Positions 23,187-31,329 of a stretch of 54,464 nucleotides of DNA are shown here, one piece after another. This DNA comes from Phycisphaerales bacterium (GTDB lineage Bacteria > Planctomycetota > Phycisphaerae > Phycisphaerales > UBA1924), in contig WFPK01000015.1 in NCBI GenBank assembly GCA_015487555.1, positions 1 through 54,464 on the forward strand, given 5' to 3'. The notes beneath the pieces are model-generated. The model ran no database searches, had not been told where the DNA came from, and saw nothing but the letters and a program-made list of their open reading frames with translations. Each line of letters opens with the position of its first letter. Positions within the stretch are counted from its first letter, which is position 1. The translations under genes were made by a program, and so were the position numbers.

Positions 23187-25837
23187 GGCACTTCTCCATC
23201 AGCAGATCCATCATCGGGTCTATCAACAGCCCCGCCTGCGGGTGTGGCCGAGCCCGGTGCCTGATCCCCGAAAAGGGCTGCGATCTTTTCGTTCCAAGGC
23301 GCAGGCCCAAGGTTGGGATACAGCACCCGGTACTGGTCATAGGCTGCCAAAGCCCGCGAAAAATCAACATGCTTCATCACACGCAACGACTCGTACCGCG
23401 CTTCATACCATCGCTCATCCCCGGGCGTTTGCGCTGCCAAGAGCATCGACCATGCTTCGAGCTCATGGGGATAGTCCTTGACCACGCCAGCGAGTTTGGC
23501 AGTTCGGCGAAGTCCGGGCTCGGAAGGCTGCCCGCGATCAAGCACCAGAAGCGAAACACGCAGCGCCAGGTCACGCGACTCGACATCGCTTCTGGACTCC
23601 CAAAGATACCCCGACACCTCGGCGATCATCTCGGCAATACTTGAAACCTGCAACCCCAAAGGCTCGGGATACGCCGGCATCTGGTCGGCGAGCAACACTG
23701 TCCCCAGATCGACCACCCGCCTTGCTGCCCGCTCATCTTTCCCTGCTCGCCATTGCCCAATCGAATCATTGAAGATCAGAATACGCGCGCTCTGCGCCCT
23801 GCCCGGATCGAGCAAAACAAGCTCTGCGAGCAGGTCCATCGAATCATTGTGCCTCTGGGTCAGCACCGCGAGCTCAAGCTGACGATAGACAAACTCCGAT
23901 CGGTAAACACCAAGCGAAGCATCAAAGCTCATCATCCGCATCCCATGCGCGATGAGCTCATCAGCGAACTCGATATCCGCAGGCGATGCCCGCAGCGCCA
24001 GATCGAGCCCGATCCGAATCGTCCCCATCCGCATACGCGCATCGGCAAGCTCAACCACTTCATCGGGCTGTGCATCCTCGATCCACCGCACCATCGCGAG
24101 CACCTGGCCAAGGAGCACAGTATCGGCAAACCCCAAAGCCCGGAGCTGCTGATACTCAAGCCCGACGAGCGCCCGGCGGGCGGGGAGCACAATCGGATCA
24201 TCATCAGCAATCGACCAGAGCGTATCAATCGCAACCTGCGAATCAATCGTTCCGCGCATCGCATGGCGAAGGACAAGCTGGGCCGAGCGAGGCGTCGATG
24301 GATACGCTGCGATGTATTCACGAACCGCCTCGTCAAGCTCATCGGATGTCGCGCGCCCTGCATTGGTGTTGATCGAATCCATCGCGGCGATCCGCATCCA
24401 CCGCGCCTCTTCGATCACCTGCGCATTGACCGATTCCTTGATGAGCTGATCGCATACCTTGATCGCCTCGACCGCCCGTCGGCTTCGGATTTCCGCATAC
24501 GCCAGCTTGAGCAAACAATCATCGCGCTCGTCGGGAAACCGGTCCGCATCGGGCGACTTGAGCGCCTGAGCGAAGATCGCTGCCACCGAGGCGTACATCC
24601 CCGAATCCCCCGCCTGCTCTGCCTTGTTCAACGCGGCGAGCGCGCTGGCATAGTTGGTAACAAAGCTGTCAGCCACCAAAGGGAGCGAGTCGAACCGCCG
24701 ATACAAATCGAGCACATGCCCGATCTCCCTTTGTTCGATAAGCTGCTCGATTGCATACCGGGCAACCTTGCTCGCCTCGCCGATCCCCCCGCGCCCGACA
24801 TGCCCCAACTGCATCGCTTCGAGTGATCGCAATGCAAGAAACCGGGCATCAGCAACACGCATCGGCGTCTCCTCGCCCCGCTGCTTTTCAAGAAACAACG
24901 CAAACCGATACACATCGATCCAATCTCGGTCCGCTGCCATAATCTGCAAGAGCCGATCCTGAGCGGCTGCCTGAACATCGGATGTAACATACGCCGAATC
25001 TGCTACAAACTTCGCCCACGCTCGCCCCGTCAGAGAATCATCCGATTGTGTATACGCCAGCGCCACACCGATCGCCGCCCGCGCGACATGCTCGAACTCG
25101 AGCGTTGTCTCATTGAGCACCGAAAACTGAGGCATATTGCCTTCGGCCCCCAACAACCAACCGAACGAAGAAAAAACATCCGAAGGCACATGCTGATCCT
25201 TGAGCACCGCCAACGAATACCCCGTCCACGCATGATAATAGTGCCCAAGCGAACGGAACCGACGCAGATCCGCCAGCTCGATCCGAGTCTCAGGCGTGCT
25301 CATCCGCGCCGAACGCAATCGCAATCGCTCAAGCTGAGCCACCTGGGGATCAAGCTTGGAAACAAGAATCCCCAGCTCCCGATTGAGCCCCGAGAGCTGC
25401 TCGATCGCATCGGCACGCTGGGCCGAATCAAGCAGCTCTAACTTGGCCAACTCAACACTGGACTCCACACCAAGATACCCCTCGATCGCCAGCTCAATCC
25501 TCAGCTCGTACATCGGCGCCGAACTCATCCTCGCAACCAACGAACGCGCCCGATTGAGCACGATCTGCCGATACGGATCATCCTGATCGAATGAGCGGAG
25601 CTGATCGAGGTACAAATCCGAAAGCTCCTCAATGAGCGCGGATTGCTCAGCTTCATCTTTTGATGCACGGATGCGGTCTTCGAGCTGCACCTCGAGCAAG
25701 GAAATCATCTTGTGCGCCTTGAGATACGCTGCGACCTGCTCATCGGCGGGCGTCGCCAATGCAGCAGCGGCGCCCAGGCACAGGCACACGATTGAGCCCA
25801 GAATGATTGCTCGCTTAGGTACCATCGGAAGGAACAT
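23183..25837 (-). CDS. Exported TPR-rich protein
   Basis: About 884 residues from the ATG at 25837, which has GGAG 2 bases upstream; an ATG at 25825 is also possible. An N-terminal signal peptide (KRAIILGSIVCLCLGAAAAL ending ATPA) is followed by long helical repeats, for example RYAIEQLIEQREIGHVLDLY and CLLKLAYAEIRSRRAVEAIK, of TPR type. The start overlaps the end of the ExbD-like gene by about 23 bases, and the stop overlaps the next start. A periplasmic protein-binding scaffold working with ExbB/ExbD is the likely role, by analogy with TolA/Pal-linked YbgF-type TPR proteins; the substrate is unknown. Confidence 0.78.
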   Translation of the reverse strand: MFLPMVPKRAIILGSIVCLCLGAAAALATPADEQVAAYLKAHKMISLLEVQLEDRIRASKDEAEQSALIEELSDLYLDQLRSFDQDDPYRQIVLNRARSLVARMSSAPMYELRIELAIEGYLGVESSVELAKLELLDSAQRADAIEQLSGLNRELGILVSKLDPQVAQLERLRLRSARMSTPETRIELADLRRFRSLGHYYHAWTGYSLAVLKDQHVPSDVFSSFGWLLGAEGNMPQFSVLNETTLEFEHVARAAIGVALAYTQSDDSLTGRAWAKFVADSAYVTSDVQAAAQDRLLQIMAADRDWIDVYRFALFLEKQRGEETPMRVADARFLALRSLEAMQLGHVGRGGIGEASKVARYAIEQLIEQREIGHVLDLYRRFDSLPLVADSFVTNYASALAALNKAEQAGDSGMYASVAAIFAQALKSPDADRFPDERDDCLLKLAYAEIRSRRAVEAIKVCDQLIKESVNAQVIEEARWMRIAAMDSINTNAGRATSDELDEAVREYIAAYPSTPRSAQLVLRHAMRGTIDSQVAIDTLWSIADDDPIVLPARRALVGLEYQQLRALGFADTVLLGQVLAMVRWIEDAQPDEVVELADARMRMGTIRIGLDLALRASPADIEFADELIAHGMRMMSFDASLGVYRSEFVYRQLELAVLTQRHNDSMDLLAELVLLDPGRAQSARILIFNDSIGQWRAGKDERAARRVVDLGTVLLADQMPAYPEPLGLQVSSIAEMIAEVSGYLWESRSDVESRDLALRVSLLVLDRGQPSEPGLRRTAKLAGVVKDYPHELEAWSMLLAAQTPGDERWYEARYESLRVMKHVDFSRALAAYDQYRVLYPNLGPAPWNEKIAALFGDQAPGSATPAGGAVDRPDDGSADGEVP

Positions 25838-26243
25838 AGCTCCGTTTCTGGAACCCCGCATTGCGTGCCGCCTGAAGGGCTGCTGCGATCGCCGAGATCG
25901 GCACATCAGGATCGGACTTGATCGCAATGCCGGGTTCTTTGGGCAGGTTTTTGAGCAATGCTTCGAGCGATTGCCGATCACGCACCGCAACCTCACCGAT
26001 CACAAAGATCGGCTCGTTCCCCTGCAACCGAATCTGCACAATCTGAGGCTGAAGATCACTCGATCGAACCCCGCCACCCTCGGTCTGCAAGGTCGCCGGG
26101 AGTTTGTGCTCATCTTGCGCAAAGTTCGCGGTAACCAGAAAAAAGATCAACAACAAAAACACCACATCAATCATGGAGGTCAGAGGCAACGCCCCAAGCC
26201 GAGCCGATCGACGCGGTGATTTCAAAGCACGCGCCCGAGTCAT
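25815..26243 (-). CDS. ExbD/TolR family protein (copy 2)
   Basis: A 142-residue inner-membrane protein with the ExbD layout: short basic cytosolic N-terminus, one membrane helix containing the proton-relay aspartate (LTSMIDVVFLLLIFFLV, Asp26), and a periplasmic domain ending in a segment like DPDVPISAIAAALQAARNAG. With ExbB it forms a proton-driven motor. The ATG at 26243 overlaps the preceding stop in ATGA. It differs clearly from the neighbouring ExbD, so the complex may be hetero-oligomeric. Confidence 0.93.
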   Translation of the reverse strand: MTRARALKSPRRSARLGALPLTSMIDVVFLLLIFFLVTANFAQDEHKLPATLQTEGGGVRSSDLQPQIVQIRLQGNEPIFVIGEVAVRDRQSLEALLKNLPKEPGIAIKSDPDVPISAIAAALQAARNAGFQKRSYVPSDGT

Positions 26244-26668
26244 GATCCACCCCCCGGATTCACCGTCGCCAGCTTCCACCGCTGCACCCCGGTGTTCGAC
26301 AGACGAAGCAAAAGCCGATCAAGGTGCACCGCCGAGGCATGGCGATCCGGGCGGATGAGCACATCGAACGGATCCGAAGCATCCTGCCCGAGCACCCCCG
26401 CCCGCGCCAGCCGTTCGATCTCGATCAGGCTCGTCTGGGCCGACTCGACAAGATAAGTCCCGTCATTGGTCAGGTCAATAATCATCGCAGGCTCATGGCG
26501 AACCTCGGCCTCATCGCCGGGCTGATGGGGCAGATCAATCTCCGTCCGTCGGAGCTCACCAAACTGCGAGGTGAACATGAAGAAAATAATCAGCTGAAAA
26601 ACCACATCGATCATCGAAGTGAGATCAACCGAAATCATGTGCCGAGATTGATTCGCCCGCCTGCTCAC
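26240..26668 (-). CDS. ExbD/TolR family protein (copy 1)
   Basis: A 142-residue ExbD-type protein with the membrane helix VDLTSMIDVVFQLIIFFMF holding the conserved Asp21, followed by a periplasmic domain. It starts with GTG at 26668, which overlaps the ExbB stop (GTGA), and its stop overlaps the second ExbD start. Sequence identity to the second copy is low outside the membrane helix. It is expected to form the proton channel together with ExbB. Confidence 0.92.
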   Translation of the reverse strand: MSRRANQSRHMISVDLTSMIDVVFQLIIFFMFTSQFGELRRTEIDLPHQPGDEAEVRHEPAMIIDLTNDGTYLVESAQTSLIEIERLARAGVLGQDASDPFDVLIRPDRHASAVHLDRLLLRLSNTGVQRWKLATVNPGGGS

Positions 26669-27432
26669 GCCTTGGATACCCCCTGCGATGCCCCCTGCGC
26701 CGGCTTGGGCGACTCGGCAGATGTGCTCTGGGTCGATTCGAGCGGCGCGATCATCTCGTCGATCACCTCGTCGATCTCGGTCGTGAGATGGTCGATGCGA
26801 TTGCGCAGATAGGTATACATCGCCGTCGAGGGGATCGCAACGACCAACCCGAGCACGGTGGTAATCAGCGCCTGCGAGATATTCCCCGCCAGCGCATCGG
26901 GGCGCGCGGGCCCATCGGAGAGCGTGATCGTATCGAATGCCCCCACCATCCCCACAACCGTGCCCAAGAGCCCGAGCATCGGCGCAACCGATGCGATAAG
27001 TCCGATCCCATCGGTCAGCCGATACAGCCGATCGACCTCCAACTGACCGATCTCATCGACCGACGAACGCAGCTCAAGCATCCCAAAGGCCGAGCGCGAA
27101 GCCCGGACCAGCCCGCTTCCCACCACACGCGAAAGATAACTCGTCGATGCTTCATCCTCGCACCGCTTGATCGAACGATCAATATCCCCATCGGCCAGCA
27201 GCGCCCGCAGATCATCAACAAGCTCAGGCGGCGCTAGGCGCTCACGCCGAATCCGAAAGAGCTGGGCCCCGATCATCCCGATCGCAACGAACGAGATCAG
27301 GATAATAATCATCCCGATCGGTCCGCCTTGGGCGATGTATTCGAGCAACGATCGGCGAACATGAGCCGATTCTTGCGCAAGGGTCAACGACGCGGGCTGA
27401 GCAAAGACTGGCAACTGAAAAATCTCATTCAT
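26665..27432 (-). CDS. ExbB/TolQ/MotA family proton-channel protein
   Basis: A 255-residue protein with three membrane helices in the ExbB/TolQ order: GGPIGMIIILISFVAIGMIG near residue 36, then the conserved pair IGLIASVAPMLGLLGTVVGM and ALITTVLGLVVAIPSTAMYT. It should pair with the two downstream ExbD proteins to convert proton flow into mechanical work on an energy transducer. No TonB or TolA gene is next to it; the first gene of the operon, encoding a vWA protein with a TonB-like anchor, may take that role. The gene overlaps the preceding one by 8 bases. Confidence 0.94.
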   Translation of the reverse strand: MNEIFQLPVFAQPASLTLAQESAHVRRSLLEYIAQGGPIGMIIILISFVAIGMIGAQLFRIRRERLAPPELVDDLRALLADGDIDRSIKRCEDEASTSYLSRVVGSGLVRASRSAFGMLELRSSVDEIGQLEVDRLYRLTDGIGLIASVAPMLGLLGTVVGMVGAFDTITLSDGPARPDALAGNISQALITTVLGLVVAIPSTAMYTYLRNRIDHLTTEIDEVIDEMIAPLESTQSTSAESPKPAQGASQGVSKA

Positions 27433-28543
27433 GAGCGGAATGCTCCTTGGAGAAGGACTGAAATAGTAAAATCTCGGATTGCCCGCCCAACCCGGCCCTA
27501 CGGGCCCAACGCATCAGCTCCGCCCCCCACGGCGACCGGTCGGTTCGGACAAGGTATTCATTGGCAATCTGCGACGCCAACACAACAAGGGAATGGCTGA
27601 TATGATCGAAACGCACGATCACATGGATCAACTCGATCACCCCTCGCTCGTTGGATTCTGTATCTGCTTCGCCCAAAAGTGACACCCCGATCGCCAAACG
27701 GGCCCAGAGCTCGATCCATGTGTCTGGATCAGTCCGGATTCGACGCTTGAGCGCCACGCGCGCAGCCAATCGCTTCTGGGCATCCTGATGCACCTGGGCA
27801 ATCACCATCTCCTCGAAGAGCCTGATCCCCGGATCGCGCCCTTCACGCCCGCGCGTCATCGCGCTGAGCTTCTCGAGCAGCTCCAAAGCTTCGGGCGTGC
27901 GGTGCGCCGAAGTGTCGAGCGCGAGCTGATAATATCCAAAGATCGCACGCTGACGCTCAGTGATGCGATCACCATCAGGAATCGACCCGACACTTTGCCC
28001 ACGCTCACGCGGGCCAAACACCGGCGGCAACTCAATAAACAGACCAAAATCCGCGTCAAATCCAGAAACCAACCGCGAACCAAACCCGCCACCCGATGCC
28101 CCAAGCCAGCTGACCAAAGGCTCCACCGCACCAACCCGGTGCTGCCGATCAAGCCGACACCGCACCAACCCAATGCTCACATCCGCCGATTGCAATCCAA
28201 CCCGCCAAAGGTACTGCCCTTCGAGCTTGGTGTAGAGTGCCTCAGCGCCGAAGTAATCCCCTCGCATCAGCCTTGCATGCGCCCGCCAGGCATCGTCTGC
28301 AATCTGCTCATACGCTTTATACTCTGCTGTCGCCGGGCTCAGCCCACGAACATCATACCAAGGCACAACCACCGGAATAATCGCCTCACCCACCTTGATC
28401 CCAACCCCCTGCGCACCAATCCCATCGACACGCCCAACACTCGGCTCAGCGGCTGACCACCGGGTAAGCTTCGAAAGAGCAGGGGGCTCACTGGCAACAC
28501 CAACAATCATCACCAAACAAAGCGCCCAAGCAGAAAAAATCAT
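27425..28543 (-). CDS. Exported helical-repeat protein of the vWA/ExbBD cluster
   Basis: No named family recognised. The 372 residues start with a signal peptide (MIFSAWALCLVMIVGVAS). A beta-rich segment follows (VDGIGAQGVGIKVGEAIIPV, VPWYDVRGL). The rest is helical and TPR-like (WRAHARLMRGDYFGAEALYT, and later YYQLALDTSAHRTPEALELL). Its start overlaps the vWA stop in ATGA and its end overlaps exbB by 8 bases, so it is an integral part of the operon. It is most likely a periplasmic partner of the vWA protein. Confidence 0.74.
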   Translation of the reverse strand: MIFSAWALCLVMIVGVASEPPALSKLTRWSAAEPSVGRVDGIGAQGVGIKVGEAIIPVVVPWYDVRGLSPATAEYKAYEQIADDAWRAHARLMRGDYFGAEALYTKLEGQYLWRVGLQSADVSIGLVRCRLDRQHRVGAVEPLVSWLGASGGGFGSRLVSGFDADFGLFIELPPVFGPRERGQSVGSIPDGDRITERQRAIFGYYQLALDTSAHRTPEALELLEKLSAMTRGREGRDPGIRLFEEMVIAQVHQDAQKRLAARVALKRRIRTDPDTWIELWARLAIGVSLLGEADTESNERGVIELIHVIVRFDHISHSLVVLASQIANEYLVRTDRSPWGAELMRWARRAGLGGQSEILLFQSFSKEHSAHE

Positions 28544-29616
28544 GGCCTGCCCTCCTTGATGTGCGTGAACTTCCCGCCCGATCGCTTGGCGATATTACGG
28601 AGCATATTCTCCGCTGCCTTGGCATCGTGCGTATTGGCCAGCTGCCCAAAGAGAATGCTATGGATCGGGATACGCTCGCGCCGATTCATCTGCCGAATCA
28701 ACGCAGGCACATCGGTCTCGACCAACCCATCGGTCATGAAATAAATCGCATCGGGCTCGGGATCGAGCGCAAAGACCTCGCTAAACGCAGCGATCGGCTT
28801 CGTCCCACCAGTGGGCGAGATCCCAAAGAGCCCCGTCCCCGCCAGGCGCTTGCTCTTGGGCTCTGCCCGAATCCACTCTGTATTGCCAAAGAGCAGGATC
28901 GGATCGTTTGAGTAGAGCACCACAAAGAAATCTGCATTCCCATCGAGCCCGGAGATTGATCGCAAGAGCTCCGCCCGGGTCAGCTCCCACCGCGTCATAT
29001 CACCTTGCCCTGAGAGTGCATTCATCGACCCCGACACATCCACAATGTAGGCAAACCGCCGACCCTGAGCTTCGAGCCCGAAGAAGCTCGCCCCATCGCC
29101 AGCACCTGCCCCTGCGCTGCCGGTGGTCGCGTCGATACTCGTCAGCGACCCGCCCCCCGGGTTCAGGCTCGGCGCGATCGAGTCGGCGAGCTCATTGACC
29201 GACTGCTCCGAACCGGCATCGGCGAGCAGATCAATCTCCACAACCATCTCGTTAGGGGTCACCGCGACCTCAAAGCTCTCGAACTCAATCCTCGGCGACG
29301 ACATCTGAGCAAGATCCGCCGAGGTGATGACCGCAAAGTCAACCTCCCCAACATCTCCGCCTCCAGCATCGCCAAATCCGAAATCAATGGTAATCAAAGA
29401 AGCGATCAACAAAATCACCAGATGGATCAACACCGAAATACCGATGCCCATGATGGTGGCCCGCTCAATCAAACGCCTGCGGGCGGACTTCTCCCCTGCC
29501 TTGGCTGCTCCCTGCTGGGCACTCGAAATGGCTCGTTGGTGATCCAAGTGGGTCGTCGTCCCTTGCGTCCTTGCCCGTGCACTGCCTGCCAAAGCCAAAG
29601 CCAAAGTTAAAGCCAA
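28540..29616 (-). CDS. vWA-domain protein with TonB-like membrane anchor
   Basis: The first gene of the cluster encodes up to 358 residues. A membrane helix at about 55-77 carries S61-V-L-I-H65, the SxxxH pattern by which TonB contacts ExbB/ExbD. A Gly/Ser/Ala-rich linker leads to a von Willebrand A domain from about 185, with an intact MIDAS start DVSGSMN (Asp193, Ser195, Ser197) and a later MTDG. It is therefore a candidate energy transducer with a protein-binding head in place of the TonB C-terminal domain. The start is uncertain: TTG at 29616 lies in a hexamer repeat; a TTG at residue 24 or the ATG at residue 56 are alternatives. Confidence 0.88.
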   Translation of the reverse strand: MALTLALALAGSARARTQGTTTHLDHQRAISSAQQGAAKAGEKSARRRLIERATIMGIGISVLIHLVILLIASLITIDFGFGDAGGGDVGEVDFAVITSADLAQMSSPRIEFESFEVAVTPNEMVVEIDLLADAGSEQSVNELADSIAPSLNPGGGSLTSIDATTGSAGAGAGDGASFFGLEAQGRRFAYIVDVSGSMNALSGQGDMTRWELTRAELLRSISGLDGNADFFVVLYSNDPILLFGNTEWIRAEPKSKRLAGTGLFGISPTGGTKPIAAFSEVFALDPEPDAIYFMTDGLVETDVPALIRQMNRRERIPIHSILFGQLANTHDAKAAENMLRNIAKRSGGKFTHIKEGRP

Positions 29617-29620
29617 AGCC
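29591..29620. repeat. Five tandem hexamers AAAGCC
   Basis: Five consecutive copies of AAAGCC, the third being AAAGTT. They lie at the presumed 5' end of the vWA gene, where on the minus strand they would encode alternating Leu and Ala. Unit length is a multiple of three, so copy-number change would not shift the frame. Confidence 0.8.
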
Positions 29621-29809
29621 TGTTACAGCCCCCAAAAAAGCCCCCATCTATCTATCGGATCACCCCGGACCCAAGCATCATCCTGAGCCGCCAGTTCTCG
29701 GTTCGCGTAGGGTACCACATCGGTTCGGTCAGGTTCTATCATTGGGGTGTGTTTTGCACCCGCCAAAGGCTATTGTGCATCACCCACGCACCCAATCTCT
29801 GGAGACACC

Positions 29810-30556
29810 ATGCCCAAACCCGCTTCAACCACCAAACGCACCCCGCCCAAGCGCGTCCTGCTCAAACTCAGTGGCGAGTCCTTCTGCGCCCCCGACGGAT
29901 TCGGAATCGATACCAAAGAACTGGACATCATCGCCAACGAAGTCCTCGACGCGACCAAGGCCGGGGCCCAGATCGCCATCGTCGTCGGCGGGGGCAATAT
30001 CATCCGCGGGGCCGAGCTCGCCAAATCAGGTGATATCCACCAGGCGACCGCCGACTATATGGGCATGCTCGGCACCGTCATGAACGCCGCTGCCCTCAAA
30101 GAAAAACTCGACTCCATCGGCGTCGACTCCCGTGTCCTCTCCGCACTCGACATCCGAGCAATCTCCGAACCATTCATCCGCAACCGCGCCATCCGCCACC
30201 TCAACAAAGGACGCATCGTCATCCTCGCAGCTGGCACCGGCAACCCATTCTGCACCACCGACACCTGCGCCGCCCTTCGCGCCACCGAACTCGATTGCGA
30301 TATCCTCCTCAAAGCCACCAAAGTCGATGGCGTCTACTCCGCCGATCCCAACAAAGACCCCAACGCCATTCGGTACACCAACCTGACCTTCCACCAAGCC
30401 ATCGAAAAAGAACTCGGCGTCATGGACATGACCGCCCTGACCATGTGCAAAGAGCACAACATCCCGGTCCTTGTCTTCGATTTCAAAACCCTAGGCAACA
30501 TCCGCCGAGTCATCGAAGGCGAGGAAATCGGCACCCTCATGAGCGCACAATCCTAA
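29810..30556 (+). CDS. pyrH: UMP kinase
   Basis: A 248-residue amino-acid-kinase-fold enzyme that phosphorylates UMP to UDP in pyrimidine synthesis. Signature parts are RVLLKLSGESF at the N-terminus, IAIVVGGGNIIRG, ADYMGMLGTVMNA, and DILLKATKVDGVYSADPNKD. The ATG at 29810 is preferred because GGAG lies 8 bases before it and it gives the normal family N-terminus. frr follows after 91 bases, the usual pyrH-frr order; rpsB and tsf are not upstream. It is divergent from the vWA operon, and the 190-base gap between them holds both promoters but no motif I can assign. Confidence 0.97.
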   Translation: MPKPASTTKRTPPKRVLLKLSGESFCAPDGFGIDTKELDIIANEVLDATKAGAQIAIVVGGGNIIRGAELAKSGDIHQATADYMGMLGTVMNAAALKEKLDSIGVDSRVLSALDIRAISEPFIRNRAIRHLNKGRIVILAAGTGNPFCTTDTCAALRATELDCDILLKATKVDGVYSADPNKDPNAIRYTNLTFHQAIEKELGVMDMTALTMCKEHNIPVLVFDFKTLGNIRRVIEGEEIGTLMSAQS

Positions 30557-30647
30557 AAACTTCCCGCCTCCACACCCCCCAATCCATCGCCGATTCCCAT
30601 CTCGAAGGATATGATTCACCCGACGATAACCTCCTTGGAGACACACG

Positions 30648-31220
30648 ATGAGTACCGATCCAGACACCATCCTTCTCGAAGCTGAAGAAGCCATGACCAA
30701 AGCGGTCGAATACCTCGCGAGCGAACTCTCGGGCATCCGCGCCGGGCGTGCATCGCCTGCCATGGTCGAGTTCGTCAAGGTCGAATGCTATGGCTCAGAA
30801 ACCGATCTCAAGAGTATCGCTGCCATCTCGATCCCCGAGCCCACCCAAATCCTCATCAAACCCTTCGATCCCTCCCTCGCCGGTGCCATCCGCCATGCGA
30901 TCGAAATCGCCAATCTGGGTGTAAACCCACAGGTTGAGGACAAACAGGTCAGGCTCTCGCTGCCAATGCTCACCACTGACCGGCGCAAGCAACTCGTCGC
31001 TCAGGCGAAAAAAGTCGGCGAAGAGCAAAAAATCGTCTTCCGCAATGCCCGGCGCGAAGCCAACAGGCACGCCGACTCACTCGCCAAACAAGATGGCACC
31101 CACTATTCTGAAGACGAGATCAAAACGCTCCATACCGAAATCCAAGACCTGCTCAAAAAATACGAAGCCAAGGTCGATGCGATGCTCGCCAAAAAGACCA
31201 CCGAAATCACCACAGTCTGA
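30648..31220 (+). CDS. frr: Ribosome recycling factor
   Basis: A 190-residue protein with the normal RRF length and signatures: VEYLASELSGIRAGRASPAM near the N-terminus, ISIPEPTQILIKPFDP in the head domain, and VRLSLPMLTTDRRKQLVAQA. With EF-G it splits post-termination ribosomes. GGAG precedes the ATG by 9 bases. It follows pyrH and ends at a strong bidirectional terminator. Confidence 0.98.
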   Translation: MSTDPDTILLEAEEAMTKAVEYLASELSGIRAGRASPAMVEFVKVECYGSETDLKSIAAISIPEPTQILIKPFDPSLAGAIRHAIEIANLGVNPQVEDKQVRLSLPMLTTDRRKQLVAQAKKVGEEQKIVFRNARREANRHADSLAKQDGTHYSEDEIKTLHTEIQDLLKKYEAKVDAMLAKKTTEITTV

Positions 31221-31251
31221 TCATCACAGCCTAAGCCGCTTCCAAACCGCC

Positions 31252-31296
31252 CACACGATAAAAAGCCCGGCCATCACCCGGGCTTTTTATCGTGTG
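31252..31296. terminator. Bidirectional terminator with perfect 19-bp stem
   Basis: Arms 31252-31270 and 31278-31296 are perfect inverted copies (CACACGATAAAAAGCCCGG and its complement) around the loop CCATCAC. The GC core CCCGG is flanked by A5/T5 tracts on both sides, so it terminates both frr and the convergent sppA. Confidence 0.95.
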
Positions 31297-31329
31297 TTAT
31301 CCACAATGCCAGAACACAATACTGGCAAG

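Noticed and set aside
23753-24826. A 357-residue plus-strand open frame opposite the TPR gene
   Set aside because: Its composition is that of a reverse complement of coding sequence (His/Arg/Pro-rich), with no domain pattern.
25838-25996. Upstream extension of the 884-residue TPR protein
   Set aside because: It would lie inside the ExbD gene in another frame and would bury the signal peptide.
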